DNA from: Planctomycetia bacterium
GTDB lineage: Bacteria; Planctomycetota; UBA1135; GCA-002686595
Length of the DNA: 64,000 nt
Direction of reading: 5' to 3'
Assembly: GCA_005799545.1 (NCBI GenBank)
Contig: SYGM01000090.1
Location: 1-64,000 of the forward strand
The position numbers and the translations under genes were made by a program. The notes beneath the pieces were generated by a model. It made no database searches and was not told where the DNA came from. It worked only from the letters and a program-made list of their open reading frames with translations. Positions 10,036 to 19,351 of the stretch are shown piece after piece (positions within the stretch are counted from its first letter, which is position 1; every line of letters starts with the position of its first letter).

Positions 10036-10758
10036 TCAGGGCAACTTCGAGCGGTAGCTCGCCGGATCGGCGAGGAATTTCTCGCGGCAGTTGGTGCAGC
10101 AGAAGCCGACGCGCTTGCCTTCGAACTCCACCACGAAAGCCGCATCGATCGGCGCGCCGGTCAGCGGACAGTTGGCGTTGTCGGCCTTCGGCTTGTCCGA
10201 GCCCAGCGTGAATGCCAGCTCGGTTTCCAGCGGCTGCGGCGCCGGAGCATCGATCAGCACCGCCACCCCGTCGAGCGCGGGCAGCCCTGTCGCGTCGAAG
10301 CGCGCCTGATGCAGGTACACCTGCCGCAGCTTCGGCAGGCTGGAGAGCACCGACAGGTCCTGCGGCGAGAGCTCCAACCCGACGAGCAGCAGCTCCCCGA
10401 GGTTGGGATGACCCGCCAGAGGCTCAAGGCTCCCGGGCGGCAGCGCCGCAAAGCTCAGGTCGAGGCGCTCGAGCGCCGCGAGCGAGCGAGCGCGCATCAG
10501 CGTGCGTGCACCGATCGAGGTGCGCGCCAGATTGAGCTCGACCAGCTTGTCGGCGATCGGTTCGATGGCGCTCAGCGCCTGCGCATCGTCCAATGCGCGG
10601 CCTTCGGCGAGGAACGCAAGCCCCAGCGTCCCCAGCGCGGGATCGATCAGCTCCGTGCGGCCGATCGCCGTCGCCTTCGCCTCAGAAGCGAGCGGTTCCA
10701 CGCGCGCCGTCTGGCAGGCGCACAGGCAAAGCAGCAGCGCGGGGACGATCGCTCTCAT
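10036..10758 (-). CDS. Predicted lipoprotein with leucine-rich-repeat-like region and C-terminal YHS-like domain
   Basis: Lipobox LLLCLCAC; LRR-like LVELNLARTS...LERLDLSFAALPPGSLEPLAGHPNLGELLLVG; C-terminal NCPLTGAPIDAAFVVEFEGKRVGFCCTNCREKFLADPASY. Confidence 0.65.
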   Translation of the reverse strand: MRAIVPALLLCLCACQTARVEPLASEAKATAIGRTELIDPALGTLGLAFLAEGRALDDAQALSAIEPIADKLVELNLARTSIGARTLMRARSLAALERLDLSFAALPPGSLEPLAGHPNLGELLLVGLELSPQDLSVLSSLPKLRQVYLHQARFDATGLPALDGVAVLIDAPAPQPLETELAFTLGSDKPKADNANCPLTGAPIDAAFVVEFEGKRVGFCCTNCREKFLADPASYRSKLP

Positions 10759-12212
10759 GCCAGCCACTCGCGCATCACGCGTCCCGAAACGTCGGTCAGT
10801 CGGAAATCGCGGCCTTGATGGCGGTAGATCAGCTGCTCGTGATCGAAGCCCAGCAGATGCAGCAGCGTGGCGTGCAGGTCGTGCACTTCGACCGGATTTT
10901 CGACGATGTTGTAGCCGTAGTCGTCCGTCTTGCCGTACGTGATGCCCGGACGGATGCCACCGCCCGCCATCCACACCGTGAAGCAGCGCGGGTGGTGATC
11001 CCGCCCGTAATCCGTGGGCGAAAGCGTGCCCTGGCTGTACACCGTGCGACCGAACTCACCGGCCCACAGCACCAGCGTGTCCTCCAGCAGGCCGCGCTGC
11101 TTGAGGTCGCGGATCAGGGCCGCCTGCGGCTGATCGACGGCCTGCGTCTGAAGCCGGATTTCCCTCGGCAGCCCGCCGTGCTGATCCCAGCCGCGCATGT
11201 ACAGCTGCACAAAACGCACGCCGCGCTCCACCAGTCGGCGCGCCTGCAGGCAGTTGGCCGCGAAGGAACCGGGCTTGTGCACGTCGGGTCCGTACATCTC
11301 CAGCGTGCGCGGATCCTCATTGCTGATGTCCGCCAGCTCGGGCACCGACATCTGCATGCGGTAGGCCATCTCCGCCTGCGAAAGACGCGCGCGGATCTCC
11401 GGATCCAGCGTTTCACGGAACTCCTCTTCGTTGAGACGCTCGACGAGATCGAGCATGGCGCGACGGTCCGTGCGATCGATGCCATCGGGATCTTTCAGGA
11501 ACAGCACCGGGCTGCGGCCTGCGCGCAGGTGGCAGCCCTGATGGTCGCTGGGCAGGAAGCCCGAGCCCCAGAAGCGCGCCGACAGGGCCTGCATGTTGCC
11601 GAGCCCCTGCGTGATCATCACCACGAAGGTCGGAAGGTTCTGATTGCTGCTGCCCAGACCGTAGCTGACCCAAGCGCCGAAGCTCGGCCGGCCCGGCTGC
11701 TGGTTGCCGGTCTGGAAAAAGGTGATGCCAGGCTCGTGGTTGATCGCCTCCGTGTGCATCGAGTGCACGAAGCACAGCTCACCCGCAACGGCGCCGGTGT
11801 GCGGCAGCAGCTCGGAGAGCCAGACGCCGTCCTGCTGGTTGGCATGGCGCGCGAAGCGGAACATCGACGGCGCGATCGGAAAGCGCGACTGGCCGCTGGT
11901 CATGCCGGTCAGGCGCTGGCCGTTGCGCACGGAGTCCGGCAGATCCTCGTCATAGCGCGCGCGCAGGCCCGGCTTGTAGTCGTACAGGTCGAGGTGGCTC
12001 GGCGCGCCCTCCATGTGCATGTAGATCACGCGCTTGGCCTTGGGCCGCAGCCGCAGCGCGGGCCGCGTGGCGGCGCTGGCCGACGTTCCCGCGCCCAGCA
12101 GCTGCGACAGGGCGGCGAGTCCCAGCGCGGAACCCGCCGTGCGCGCCGTGAGGCTGCAGAAGCGCCGCCGCGTCAGGTTGAGGTGATACAGCTCCCGGGG
12201 ATCCATGTTCAT
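10755..12212 (-). CDS. DUF1501 domain-containing protein
   Basis: LTRRRFCSLTARTAGSALGLAALSQLLGAG leader, VIYMHMEGAPSHLDLYDYKP, LVLWAGEFGRTVYSQG; start overlaps the upstream stop (TGATG). Confidence 0.9.
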   Translation of the reverse strand: MNMDPRELYHLNLTRRRFCSLTARTAGSALGLAALSQLLGAGTSASAATRPALRLRPKAKRVIYMHMEGAPSHLDLYDYKPGLRARYDEDLPDSVRNGQRLTGMTSGQSRFPIAPSMFRFARHANQQDGVWLSELLPHTGAVAGELCFVHSMHTEAINHEPGITFFQTGNQQPGRPSFGAWVSYGLGSSNQNLPTFVVMITQGLGNMQALSARFWGSGFLPSDHQGCHLRAGRSPVLFLKDPDGIDRTDRRAMLDLVERLNEEEFRETLDPEIRARLSQAEMAYRMQMSVPELADISNEDPRTLEMYGPDVHKPGSFAANCLQARRLVERGVRFVQLYMRGWDQHGGLPREIRLQTQAVDQPQAALIRDLKQRGLLEDTLVLWAGEFGRTVYSQGTLSPTDYGRDHHPRCFTVWMAGGGIRPGITYGKTDDYGYNIVENPVEVHDLHATLLHLLGFDHEQLIYRHQGRDFRLTDVSGRVMREWLA

Positions 12213-15200
12213 CAGCTCCTGCAAAGGGTGGCATCGAGGCTGAGAAGAGCGCTCGCCACCATGGTCCACGCCGCCAGTTCCGCGGCATCCAGTTGTTCAT
12301 CACGCGGGCTCAGGCCCGCCTGCAGCATGCTCTGCGCCGCCGCCGTGTCGCCGCGATAGCGCGTGCGATGCCGCTCCAGATTGGCGCGCAGCGCCTCCAG
12401 CACGGGCTCATCCGCGACTTTGCCGGTGGTCCGCAGATACATGCGCGCCAGCCGCTCGTCGCAGTTCTCGCCCTCGCGCAGCGTGCGCTCGGCGAGCTCG
12501 CGCGCCGCTTCGCGGAATTGCTCGTCGTTCCACAGCACGAGCGCCTGCAGCGGCGTATTGGTCGTCGTGCGACGGATCGTGCAGAACTCGCGCGTCGGCG
12601 CGTCGAAGGTCAGCATCGAGGGCGGCGGCGCGGCGCGCTTCCAGTAGGTGTAGAGACTGCGGCGCCACAGGTCCTCGCCCTCGCCGCGCTGGAACACGCG
12701 CGTGTTGGACTGCAGCATCGCGACCTCTTCCCACAGGCCGTCGGGCTGGTACGGCTTCACGGAGGGACCGCCCGCCTTCTCGATCAGCAGACCGGAGACG
12801 TACAGCGCCAGGTCGCGGATCTCCTCGGCCGAAAGGCGGCGGCGCGGATAGCGAGCCAGAAGGCGGTTGTCCGGATCGCGCTGGGCCAGCTGCGGATCCA
12901 CGCGCGCACTGCGCCGGTAGGTGTCGCTGCTGAGGATCTGACGCAGTATGTGGCGCTGGTCCCAGCCGGACTCGCGGAACTCCACCGCCAGCCAGTCCAG
13001 CAGTTCCGGGTGCGTCGGCCATTCGCCCTGCAGGCCGAAGTCCTCGCTGGTCCGAACCAGCCCGAAGCCGAAGAACTGCTCCCAGAGACGATTCACGGCC
13101 ACGCGGGCCACGAGCGGATTTTCGGCCGAGAACAACCACTGCGCCAGACCGCGACGATCGGCGGGCGCGCCCTCGGGCAGCTTGCCCAGCGCCTGCGGCA
13201 CGCCGCGCTGAACAGGCCGCTGTTTGTCGGGCTTGTCGTACTGGCCCCGCATCATGACGAAGGTCTCGCGCGGCTTGTCGCGCTCCTTCATCACCATCGT
13301 GCGCGGGATCGAGCCCTCGAGCTGGGCCAGGCCGTTCTCAAGCTCGCTGATGGCCTGCTTCTGCCTGCGGTAGTCCTCGGAGAAGCGCAGGCGCCACGCA
13401 TTCTGCCCGCGTGCCAGCCGCTCGGTCTGGTCCACGCTCTCCGGCAGGAAACCAAGCAGATGCTCGCTGGAGAGCTCGCGCTCCCCAGGAACCGGGTTCC
13501 ACGCGAAACCGGCCCGTCCGCCGGTGTTGATGATCTTCATCATCACCAGATGGCGGCCGGCCGACAGCTCCAGACGCAGCTTGTCCTGATCCAGCGCGGC
13601 CCCGCGGTAGACCTGATTCTTGAACACGCTCTTGCCGTCGAGGAACACCTCGACTCCGTCATCGGAGCCGATGCCGACCTCGATGGTGCGGGGCGCAGCC
13701 ACGAAGAACTCCTTCGCCACGAACTGCACGTTGATGCCCTCGGCGAGCTCGTGCACCACGCCATCCTTGAATTCGGGCACCGCGCGCCACGTGTAGGGCT
13801 TGCCCTCGTGCGTGAACTCCTCGGCCGCATCGAGCGTCGTCGCGCTCTCCGGGCCGTACACGGTCGAGTACATCTCCAGACCCTTGCCATCGATCGGACC
13901 GAGCACATGCCACAGGCCGCCGTGGAGGGGCAGGAGCGCCAGCCCGGCCTCCGCGATGCTGCCTGCGCTCAGGCGCACGCGGCCCAGCGTATGCTGAGCG
14001 TAGACGGACTCGTATCCCAGCTCGACGTCAAGCCGCGTGCCGCCTTCCCACCCGAAGGCCTCGTCCGTGACGAACAGAGCTCCGCGGGCGTCGTTGCGAC
14101 GGTGCGCATCCATCGCCCAGCCCGAAGCCTTGTCGGCATCGAGCACGTTGGTGACGCGGAAGTTGCCATCGGGCTGCTCCCAGTCGGCCCAGGCCCAGCG
14201 GAAGCGCAGCGTGCGCTGGAGGGAGGGATCCGTCAGGCTGCTGGCCTTGACCACGAGATCCGTCAGGACCGCGTTGCCGTTGGGCGAGTAGCGCCCCGCT
14301 TCGCCCTCGGGCAGGCGCGCATCGCGCAGCGCCTCCAGCGCGAGCACGCTCAGGCCGGTGCCCTGCGTCTCGAGCGTGACGAAGTGACGATCCCTGTCCG
14401 GATTGGGACCGCTGACAAAGAAGGAACCGTCCGGCTGGACCTCGAACTGCGCGCCGCCGCTTGAGCTGCCCTGCACGAAGCGGGTCGGGGCGTAGCGCAC
14501 ATCGGCCTGCGACTTCATCTGCGCCAGGAATTCCGCGTAGGCGGACTGCTCACCGGGCGGCGGCGTGTCGATGGCACGCTTGGCCTCGGCGAGCTGCTGC
14601 TTGAGTTCGCCGCGGCGGCTCTGCTGATCCGCGGAGGGCACCTCGAGGAACGGCTCGAAGGCTCGCATCGGATCGCCGCGCTGATCGTAGAGGCCCGGCT
14701 CTTCAATCGAGTTGAAGAAGGCCATCATCGAATAGAAGTCCTGCTGGCGAATCGGGTCGTACTTGTGGTCGTGGCAGCGGGCGCAGCCCACGGTGAGGCC
14801 CAGCAGCACCGAGCCGGTCGTGGAAACACGATCAACGGCGTACTCCAGCAGATACTCCTCCGCGATCGCTCCGCCCTCATCCGTCGTGACGTGGTTGCGG
14901 TGAAATCCGCTGGCAATCAGCTGATCCTGCGTGGCGCCCGGAAACAGGTCGCCGGCCAGTTGCTCCGTGATGAAGCGATCGAAGGGCATGCCGGTGCGGT
15001 AGGCCTCGAGCACCCAGTTGCGCCACGGCCAGATCGAGCGGCCGTTGTCCATGTGGATGCCGCAGGTGTCCGCATAGCGCGATGCATCCAGCCAGGGCAC
15101 GGCCATGCGCTCAGCGTGGCGTGTGGCGTAAGGCTCTTCGGTCATGAGGCGCTCGATGGTGCGCTCCCAGCGATCTGCGCGCCGATCGGAGAGATGCGCG

Positions 15201-15799
15201 GCCAGCTCTTCCGGTGTCGGAGGCAGTCCGGTCAGGTCGAGAAACAGACGGCGCAGCAGCGTGGCCTCGTCCGCGCGCGGATTGGGCTCCATGCCGCTCG
15301 AGGCCAGCTTGTCCTCGATGAAGCGGTCGATCGGATTGGCATCCGCACGGCCAGCGGGCAGCGCCGGTCGGACCGGCGCGGTGAACGACCAGTGGCTCTC
15401 GTATGGAGCACCCTGCTCGATCCAGCGACGCAGCAGCTGCTGCTCCGACTCGCTCAGCGGCTTCTTCGGGGAGTCAGCCGGCGGCATGCGCTCCTTGTCG
15501 TGCACGGAGACGATGCGCTTGTAGAGCTCACTCTGCTCCGGCTTGCCGGGCACGATCGCCGCGTAGCCGCCGAGATCCTCGTAGGCGCGCTCGGCCACAT
15601 CGAGCCGCAGATCCGCCTTGCGCTTCTCCTCATCCGGCCCGTGGCACGCAAAGCAGCGATCCGAGAGGATCGGGCGGATGTCGCGGCCGTAGGAGACCGC
15701 TTCGGGCATCGCCAGAGACAGCTTTGTCTCTCGTACTTCCGTGCACGAGGCCAGCACCGTCAGGCAGGCCCATCCAATCCAGAGAAGGCGCGTGTCCAT
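12212..15799 (-). CDS. DUF1549/DUF1553 protein with N-terminal cytochrome-c-like (CFACH) domain
   Basis: ISYGRDIRPILSDRCFACHGPDEEKRKADLRLD-type N-terminus; PIDRFIEDKL, YATRHAERMAVPWLDASRYADTCG; PLVARVAVNRLWEQFFGFGLVRTSEDFG; RYPRRRLSAEEIRD. Confidence 0.92.
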   Translation of the reverse strand: MDTRLLWIGWACLTVLASCTEVRETKLSLAMPEAVSYGRDIRPILSDRCFACHGPDEEKRKADLRLDVAERAYEDLGGYAAIVPGKPEQSELYKRIVSVHDKERMPPADSPKKPLSESEQQLLRRWIEQGAPYESHWSFTAPVRPALPAGRADANPIDRFIEDKLASSGMEPNPRADEATLLRRLFLDLTGLPPTPEELAAHLSDRRADRWERTIERLMTEEPYATRHAERMAVPWLDASRYADTCGIHMDNGRSIWPWRNWVLEAYRTGMPFDRFITEQLAGDLFPGATQDQLIASGFHRNHVTTDEGGAIAEEYLLEYAVDRVSTTGSVLLGLTVGCARCHDHKYDPIRQQDFYSMMAFFNSIEEPGLYDQRGDPMRAFEPFLEVPSADQQSRRGELKQQLAEAKRAIDTPPPGEQSAYAEFLAQMKSQADVRYAPTRFVQGSSSGGAQFEVQPDGSFFVSGPNPDRDRHFVTLETQGTGLSVLALEALRDARLPEGEAGRYSPNGNAVLTDLVVKASSLTDPSLQRTLRFRWAWADWEQPDGNFRVTNVLDADKASGWAMDAHRRNDARGALFVTDEAFGWEGGTRLDVELGYESVYAQHTLGRVRLSAGSIAEAGLALLPLHGGLWHVLGPIDGKGLEMYSTVYGPESATTLDAAEEFTHEGKPYTWRAVPEFKDGVVHELAEGINVQFVAKEFFVAAPRTIEVGIGSDDGVEVFLDGKSVFKNQVYRGAALDQDKLRLELSAGRHLVMMKIINTGGRAGFAWNPVPGERELSSEHLLGFLPESVDQTERLARGQNAWRLRFSEDYRRQKQAISELENGLAQLEGSIPRTMVMKERDKPRETFVMMRGQYDKPDKQRPVQRGVPQALGKLPEGAPADRRGLAQWLFSAENPLVARVAVNRLWEQFFGFGLVRTSEDFGLQGEWPTHPELLDWLAVEFRESGWDQRHILRQILSSDTYRRSARVDPQLAQRDPDNRLLARYPRRRLSAEEIRDLALYVSGLLIEKAGGPSVKPYQPDGLWEEVAMLQSNTRVFQRGEGEDLWRRSLYTYWKRAAPPPSMLTFDAPTREFCTIRRTTTNTPLQALVLWNDEQFREAARELAERTLREGENCDERLARMYLRTTGKVADEPVLEALRANLERHRTRYRGDTAAAQSMLQAGLSPRDEQLDAAELAAWTMVASALLSLDATLCRS

Positions 15800-15828
15800 G
15801 CTTGGGTTGCATGGTAGCCCCAAAGGCA

Positions 15829-15853
15829 GGAAGCCTGCCAGAGGCAGGCTTCC
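15829..15853. terminator. Perfect 11-bp inverted repeat with 3-nt loop, candidate terminator
   Basis: GGAAGCCTGCC-AGA-GGCAGGCTTCC between the lectin gene and the DUF1549/1553 gene; no T-tract, so only tentative. Confidence 0.5.
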
Positions 15854-15884
15854 CCGAATCAATCCCGCGCTCGCGGATTTCAGC

Positions 15885-17240
15885 TCACCACTGAACCTGA
15901 ATGCCGTTCGAGATGTTGAACGTCGATCCTTGCGGCGCGGCGCAGAAGGTCGTGTTGGGATCGCGCGAATAGACCTGGTAGTAGCGCAGCGCACCGGAGG
16001 GGATCACATCGCCCAGATTGGCAGAGCGCGTCGCCACCGGAACGTCGCCGGGCGCCGGCGCGGAAACCACGCCGCCTGAGGCATTCTTGACATACAGGCG
16101 CTTGAGAGTTCCACCCACGCAACGCACACCATCGCCGAAGGGCACGCCGGCAGCGACGGTGCTGTTGCCCTGCAGGAAGATCGAGAGCGCCGTGGGCAGT
16201 TCACCCGAAACCGTGAAGACGAGCGTATCGGGCGTGGTCGAGCCGCTGGCTGCCAGCAGCGCGCCGTTGCCGGTGCTGTTGGCGCAGCCTGAACCCGCCG
16301 TGCCCGTGTTGCCGCAGGGGCAGGGAGTGGTCACCAGCGGATCCGTGCCGTCAGCCTTGCAGAAGGCGCTGTAGTTGCCGAGAATTTCGACCACTCCGAA
16401 GGGGTTGGCGTGGAAGCCGGTCGGGGCGTTGGCGAGGTCGTTCCAAAGCCCTGCCGGATTGTTCTTGCGCAGGTTTGCGTAGTCTTCCGTGCCGCCGGCG
16501 TTGTTGGGCTCGCCGATGTCCCAGTTGGTGTAGACCACCGGCTCGCCGCTCGACCAGACGAACGTGCCTTCGAGGGCCGCATCGTTGAAGCCGATCCACA
16601 GATCGACCGTGCTGCCCTGATAGTTGGCGAAGGTCTGCACGATCCAATCATGCTCCGCCTGGCTGCGGACGGTGGCAAGGTGACCGCCGAGCGCGACCGC
16701 GGCGTTCTCCGCAGCAGTCCAGCTGCCGCCGCCGATCAGGTGGTAGGTGTGGCCGTTGATCGGACTGACCGCAGTCGACAGCACCGTGGGAGGCGGCACC
16801 AGATTGAGATCGAAGTTGCCCACGCCCACCGCAGCGCCGGGATAGGTGCCCACGCGCAGCACATAGGTGTTGCCCGCCACCGCCGGGAACTCGACCAGAC
16901 TCTGCAGGCTGCAGGTGTCGTCATTGCAGCCGATCACAACGCCCGCGCAGGATCCGTCGTACACCGCGATCTTCGTATCCACGCTCGTCAGCGAGCAGGT
17001 CTGGAAGCGGAAGACGCCGCTGCTGGGTGCAACCCACGAGTACCAGACATCGCTGTTGATGTTGTTCTGTCCGAACGCCAGGCACAGATTGTCGCCCACC
17101 CCATCGGTGGCGGCAGCCGTCAGATCGAAGGCGAAGCTGCCCACGCCGACGATCGGCTGGGCGCTCCCGCACAGATCGGCGCCTTGGGCGGCAGCGGGCA
17201 GGGACAGGGCAAGGCAGGGCAGCAGCGCAATCAGTCGCAT
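15885..17240 (-). CDS. Secreted C-type-lectin-domain protein with six-Cys C-terminal module
   Basis: Signal peptide MRLIALLPCLALSLPAAAQG; lectin-like GHTYHLIGGGSWTAAENAAVALGGHLATVRSQAEHDWI...DLWIGFND...EPNNAGGTEDYA; C-terminal module ending NISNGIQVQW. Confidence 0.82.
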   Translation of the reverse strand: MRLIALLPCLALSLPAAAQGADLCGSAQPIVGVGSFAFDLTAAATDGVGDNLCLAFGQNNINSDVWYSWVAPSSGVFRFQTCSLTSVDTKIAVYDGSCAGVVIGCNDDTCSLQSLVEFPAVAGNTYVLRVGTYPGAAVGVGNFDLNLVPPPTVLSTAVSPINGHTYHLIGGGSWTAAENAAVALGGHLATVRSQAEHDWIVQTFANYQGSTVDLWIGFNDAALEGTFVWSSGEPVVYTNWDIGEPNNAGGTEDYANLRKNNPAGLWNDLANAPTGFHANPFGVVEILGNYSAFCKADGTDPLVTTPCPCGNTGTAGSGCANSTGNGALLAASGSTTPDTLVFTVSGELPTALSIFLQGNSTVAAGVPFGDGVRCVGGTLKRLYVKNASGGVVSAPAPGDVPVATRSANLGDVIPSGALRYYQVYSRDPNTTFCAAPQGSTFNISNGIQVQW

Positions 17241-17357
17241 GTGTACTCCGGGGAGAAACCTGAGCAGAAGAAGAAAGAGAGAGACAGAAAAGCCTACGCC
17301 AAAGGGGCGATTCGCGCTGAACAAACTGCAGCCCCCTGAAATACGGCGTTCGGTCGC

Positions 17358-17930
17358 TCAATGCTCCGGCAGCGGTTCCGCATCCAGCGCCGCCTGCTTG
17401 CGCGCCGGATCGGTCACGAGCTTGCCGCGCGCGTACACCGCTCGGCCGCGCAGCGTTCCATCCGGCAGCCACGCGGTCCAGACCCCCTCGCGCTCCCCAT
17501 CGCGGTATCGACCTTCCAGCTGCTTCGTGCCGTTGCGATGCCACTCGATCCAATGTCCGGCGGGACGACCCATCTCCAGCTGTCCCTGACTCTTGACCTT
17601 GCCATCCGGCCAGGCCTCGAGGAACGGCCCATCCAGATAACCCTCTCTGTAGGTTGCATCGAGCGAGACATTCCCGTCACGGAACCAGCGCTGCCAGCGT
17701 CCGCTCTTGCGTCCCCGATCGTAATTGCCCTCCGAAGCAAGCCGCCCGTCAGGATGCCAGGTTCGCGCAGGACCATCCGGGACTCCGCGGAAGTACACCA
17801 GCTCCGACCACGGCTTGCCGTCGGAATAGTACGTGCAGCGCAGCTCCTCCTGTTCCGCCGGCGGCTTGGGAGCGCAGGCGCACAGCATGACCGCGAGCAT
17901 CGGCGCGAGCATCGGCGCGGGGCCTCTCAT
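17358..17930 (-). CDS. MORN-repeat / YwqK-family protein (lipoprotein-like)
   Basis: Repeated GxWxxW/YxxG units: PARTWHPDGRLASEGNYDRGRKSGRWQRWFRDGNVSLDATYREGYLDGPF. Confidence 0.7.
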   Translation of the reverse strand: MRGPAPMLAPMLAVMLCACAPKPPAEQEELRCTYYSDGKPWSELVYFRGVPDGPARTWHPDGRLASEGNYDRGRKSGRWQRWFRDGNVSLDATYREGYLDGPFLEAWPDGKVKSQGQLEMGRPAGHWIEWHRNGTKQLEGRYRDGEREGVWTAWLPDGTLRGRAVYARGKLVTDPARKQAALDAEPLPEH

Positions 17931-19327
17931 TTCTTCTCCTTGGGGACCCCGCCCGAGGATTCATCGCCGCTGTAACCAAGCTGCGACAGACGCGCCTCTT
18001 CAGCCGGTGAGAGCGCACCCGGACGCTGGTGCCGATAGCCGCCCGACAGGCGCCGGGCGCGGCCGAGCTCCAGCTCCAGCTGCTCGCGCAGCTGCGCGCC
18101 GCGCTCGGGCTGCGCATCGAAGGCATTGCCGTGTTCGGCACGATCGTCGGCCTTGTCGAACAACAGCTCTGCATCGTATTCGCCGAGATGGAAGTCGAAG
18201 TACTTCCAGCCCTCTGCCTGCACGCAGCGGATGTCCTGACGCGCCTGCCAGCTGACCTCGGAGAGTGCGCGGCGCGGAACCTGCTGCCCCGTGCTCAGTG
18301 CAGGAACGAGGCTCAGGCCCGGCAGTTCGTGCGTCCATTTCGTACCCGTCAGTTCCAGCAGCGTGGGCACAAGATCGATGGTCGGCACGGGCTCGAGCAC
18401 ACGGCGGGCCGCGAGCCCCGGCACGCGCACGATCAGCGGCACACGCACGCATTCCTCGTGCAGCGAATAGCCGTGACCATGGTGTCCATGCTCGCCGAAT
18501 TCCTCGCCGTGATCCGCCACGATCACGATGATCGTGTTGTTCCAATCCGGGCTGGCGCGCAGCGCATCGAGCAGCCGTCCCACATGCAGGTCCGTGTAGG
18601 CGATCTCGCCGTCGTAGCGTTCGGCATCGGACTCCGTACCGAAGGCTTCACTGATGCCGGGATGCACCAGATACGGCGCGTGCGGATCAAAGAAATGCAG
18701 CCAGAGCATCCACGGAGCCCGCCGGTGGTCCGCCGCAAGTCCCTGCACCGTAGGGCGCGACAGGGCGCGAGCCTGTTCCGTGACCCACTCGATGCCCCGG
18801 TCGGCCACTTCGTGCGATGTGATGTCCTGCTCGTCCTGCACAACGCTCGTGTCCACGTGCGTGTAGCCCTGCTGCAGACCGAAGCTTGTCGTGATGAAGA
18901 TGTGGCTGGCGACGATCGCGGTGTCGTAGCCGTTGTCACGCAGCATCTCCGCCAGTGTGATCTGCGAAGGATCCAGCCGCGAGGAAAGCTGCGTGCAGCG
19001 GTGCGTCGAGGCGCTGAGACCGGTCATGAGCGTGCTCATGCTCGGCAGGGTCCATGACGAGGCCGATTGGGCGGCATCGAACACGCAGGCCTCGGCGGCC
19101 AGACGGTCGATCTGCGGCGAGGTTGGCCGCCCGTACCCGTAGCAGCCCAGTCGGTCCGCCCGCAGGGTATCGATGCTGATGACCAGCAGATTGGGCTTGG
19201 GTGCGGCTGCAGTTTCAGACGGCAAGGCCGGCTCGCTCGGCGCCGGGCCGCAGCTGCAGACCAGCGCCAGCACAGGCGCCGCCACCAGCGCCATCACCGA
19301 CCCAGGGCAAGCGAGCAGACGGGACAT
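17927..19327 (-). CDS. Sulfatase-superfamily protein, Thr-type active site (SWTLPS)
   Basis: NLLVISIDTLRADRLGCYGYGRPTSPQIDRLA, SSWTLPSMSTLMTGLS, IIVIVADHGEEFGEHGHHGHG. Confidence 0.88.
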   Translation of the reverse strand: MSRLLACPGSVMALVAAPVLALVCSCGPAPSEPALPSETAAAPKPNLLVISIDTLRADRLGCYGYGRPTSPQIDRLAAEACVFDAAQSASSWTLPSMSTLMTGLSASTHRCTQLSSRLDPSQITLAEMLRDNGYDTAIVASHIFITTSFGLQQGYTHVDTSVVQDEQDITSHEVADRGIEWVTEQARALSRPTVQGLAADHRRAPWMLWLHFFDPHAPYLVHPGISEAFGTESDAERYDGEIAYTDLHVGRLLDALRASPDWNNTIIVIVADHGEEFGEHGHHGHGYSLHEECVRVPLIVRVPGLAARRVLEPVPTIDLVPTLLELTGTKWTHELPGLSLVPALSTGQQVPRRALSEVSWQARQDIRCVQAEGWKYFDFHLGEYDAELLFDKADDRAEHGNAFDAQPERGAQLREQLELELGRARRLSGGYRHQRPGALSPAEEARLSQLGYSGDESSGGVPKEKK

Positions 19328-19351
19328 GCACAGACCTGCCGGGAGCGGCGC

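Noticed and set aside
12293-14464. 723-aa plus-strand ORF
   Set aside because: Lies antisense to the DUF1549/1553 gene, with Arg/Ala/His/Gln-rich composition typical of GC-rich shadow ORFs and no recognisable domain.
17358-17930. Toxin-antitoxin system suggested by the YwqK-family name
   Set aside because: MORN-type repeats alone do not show antitoxin function and no toxin gene is adjacent; kept only as a YwqK/MORN protein.
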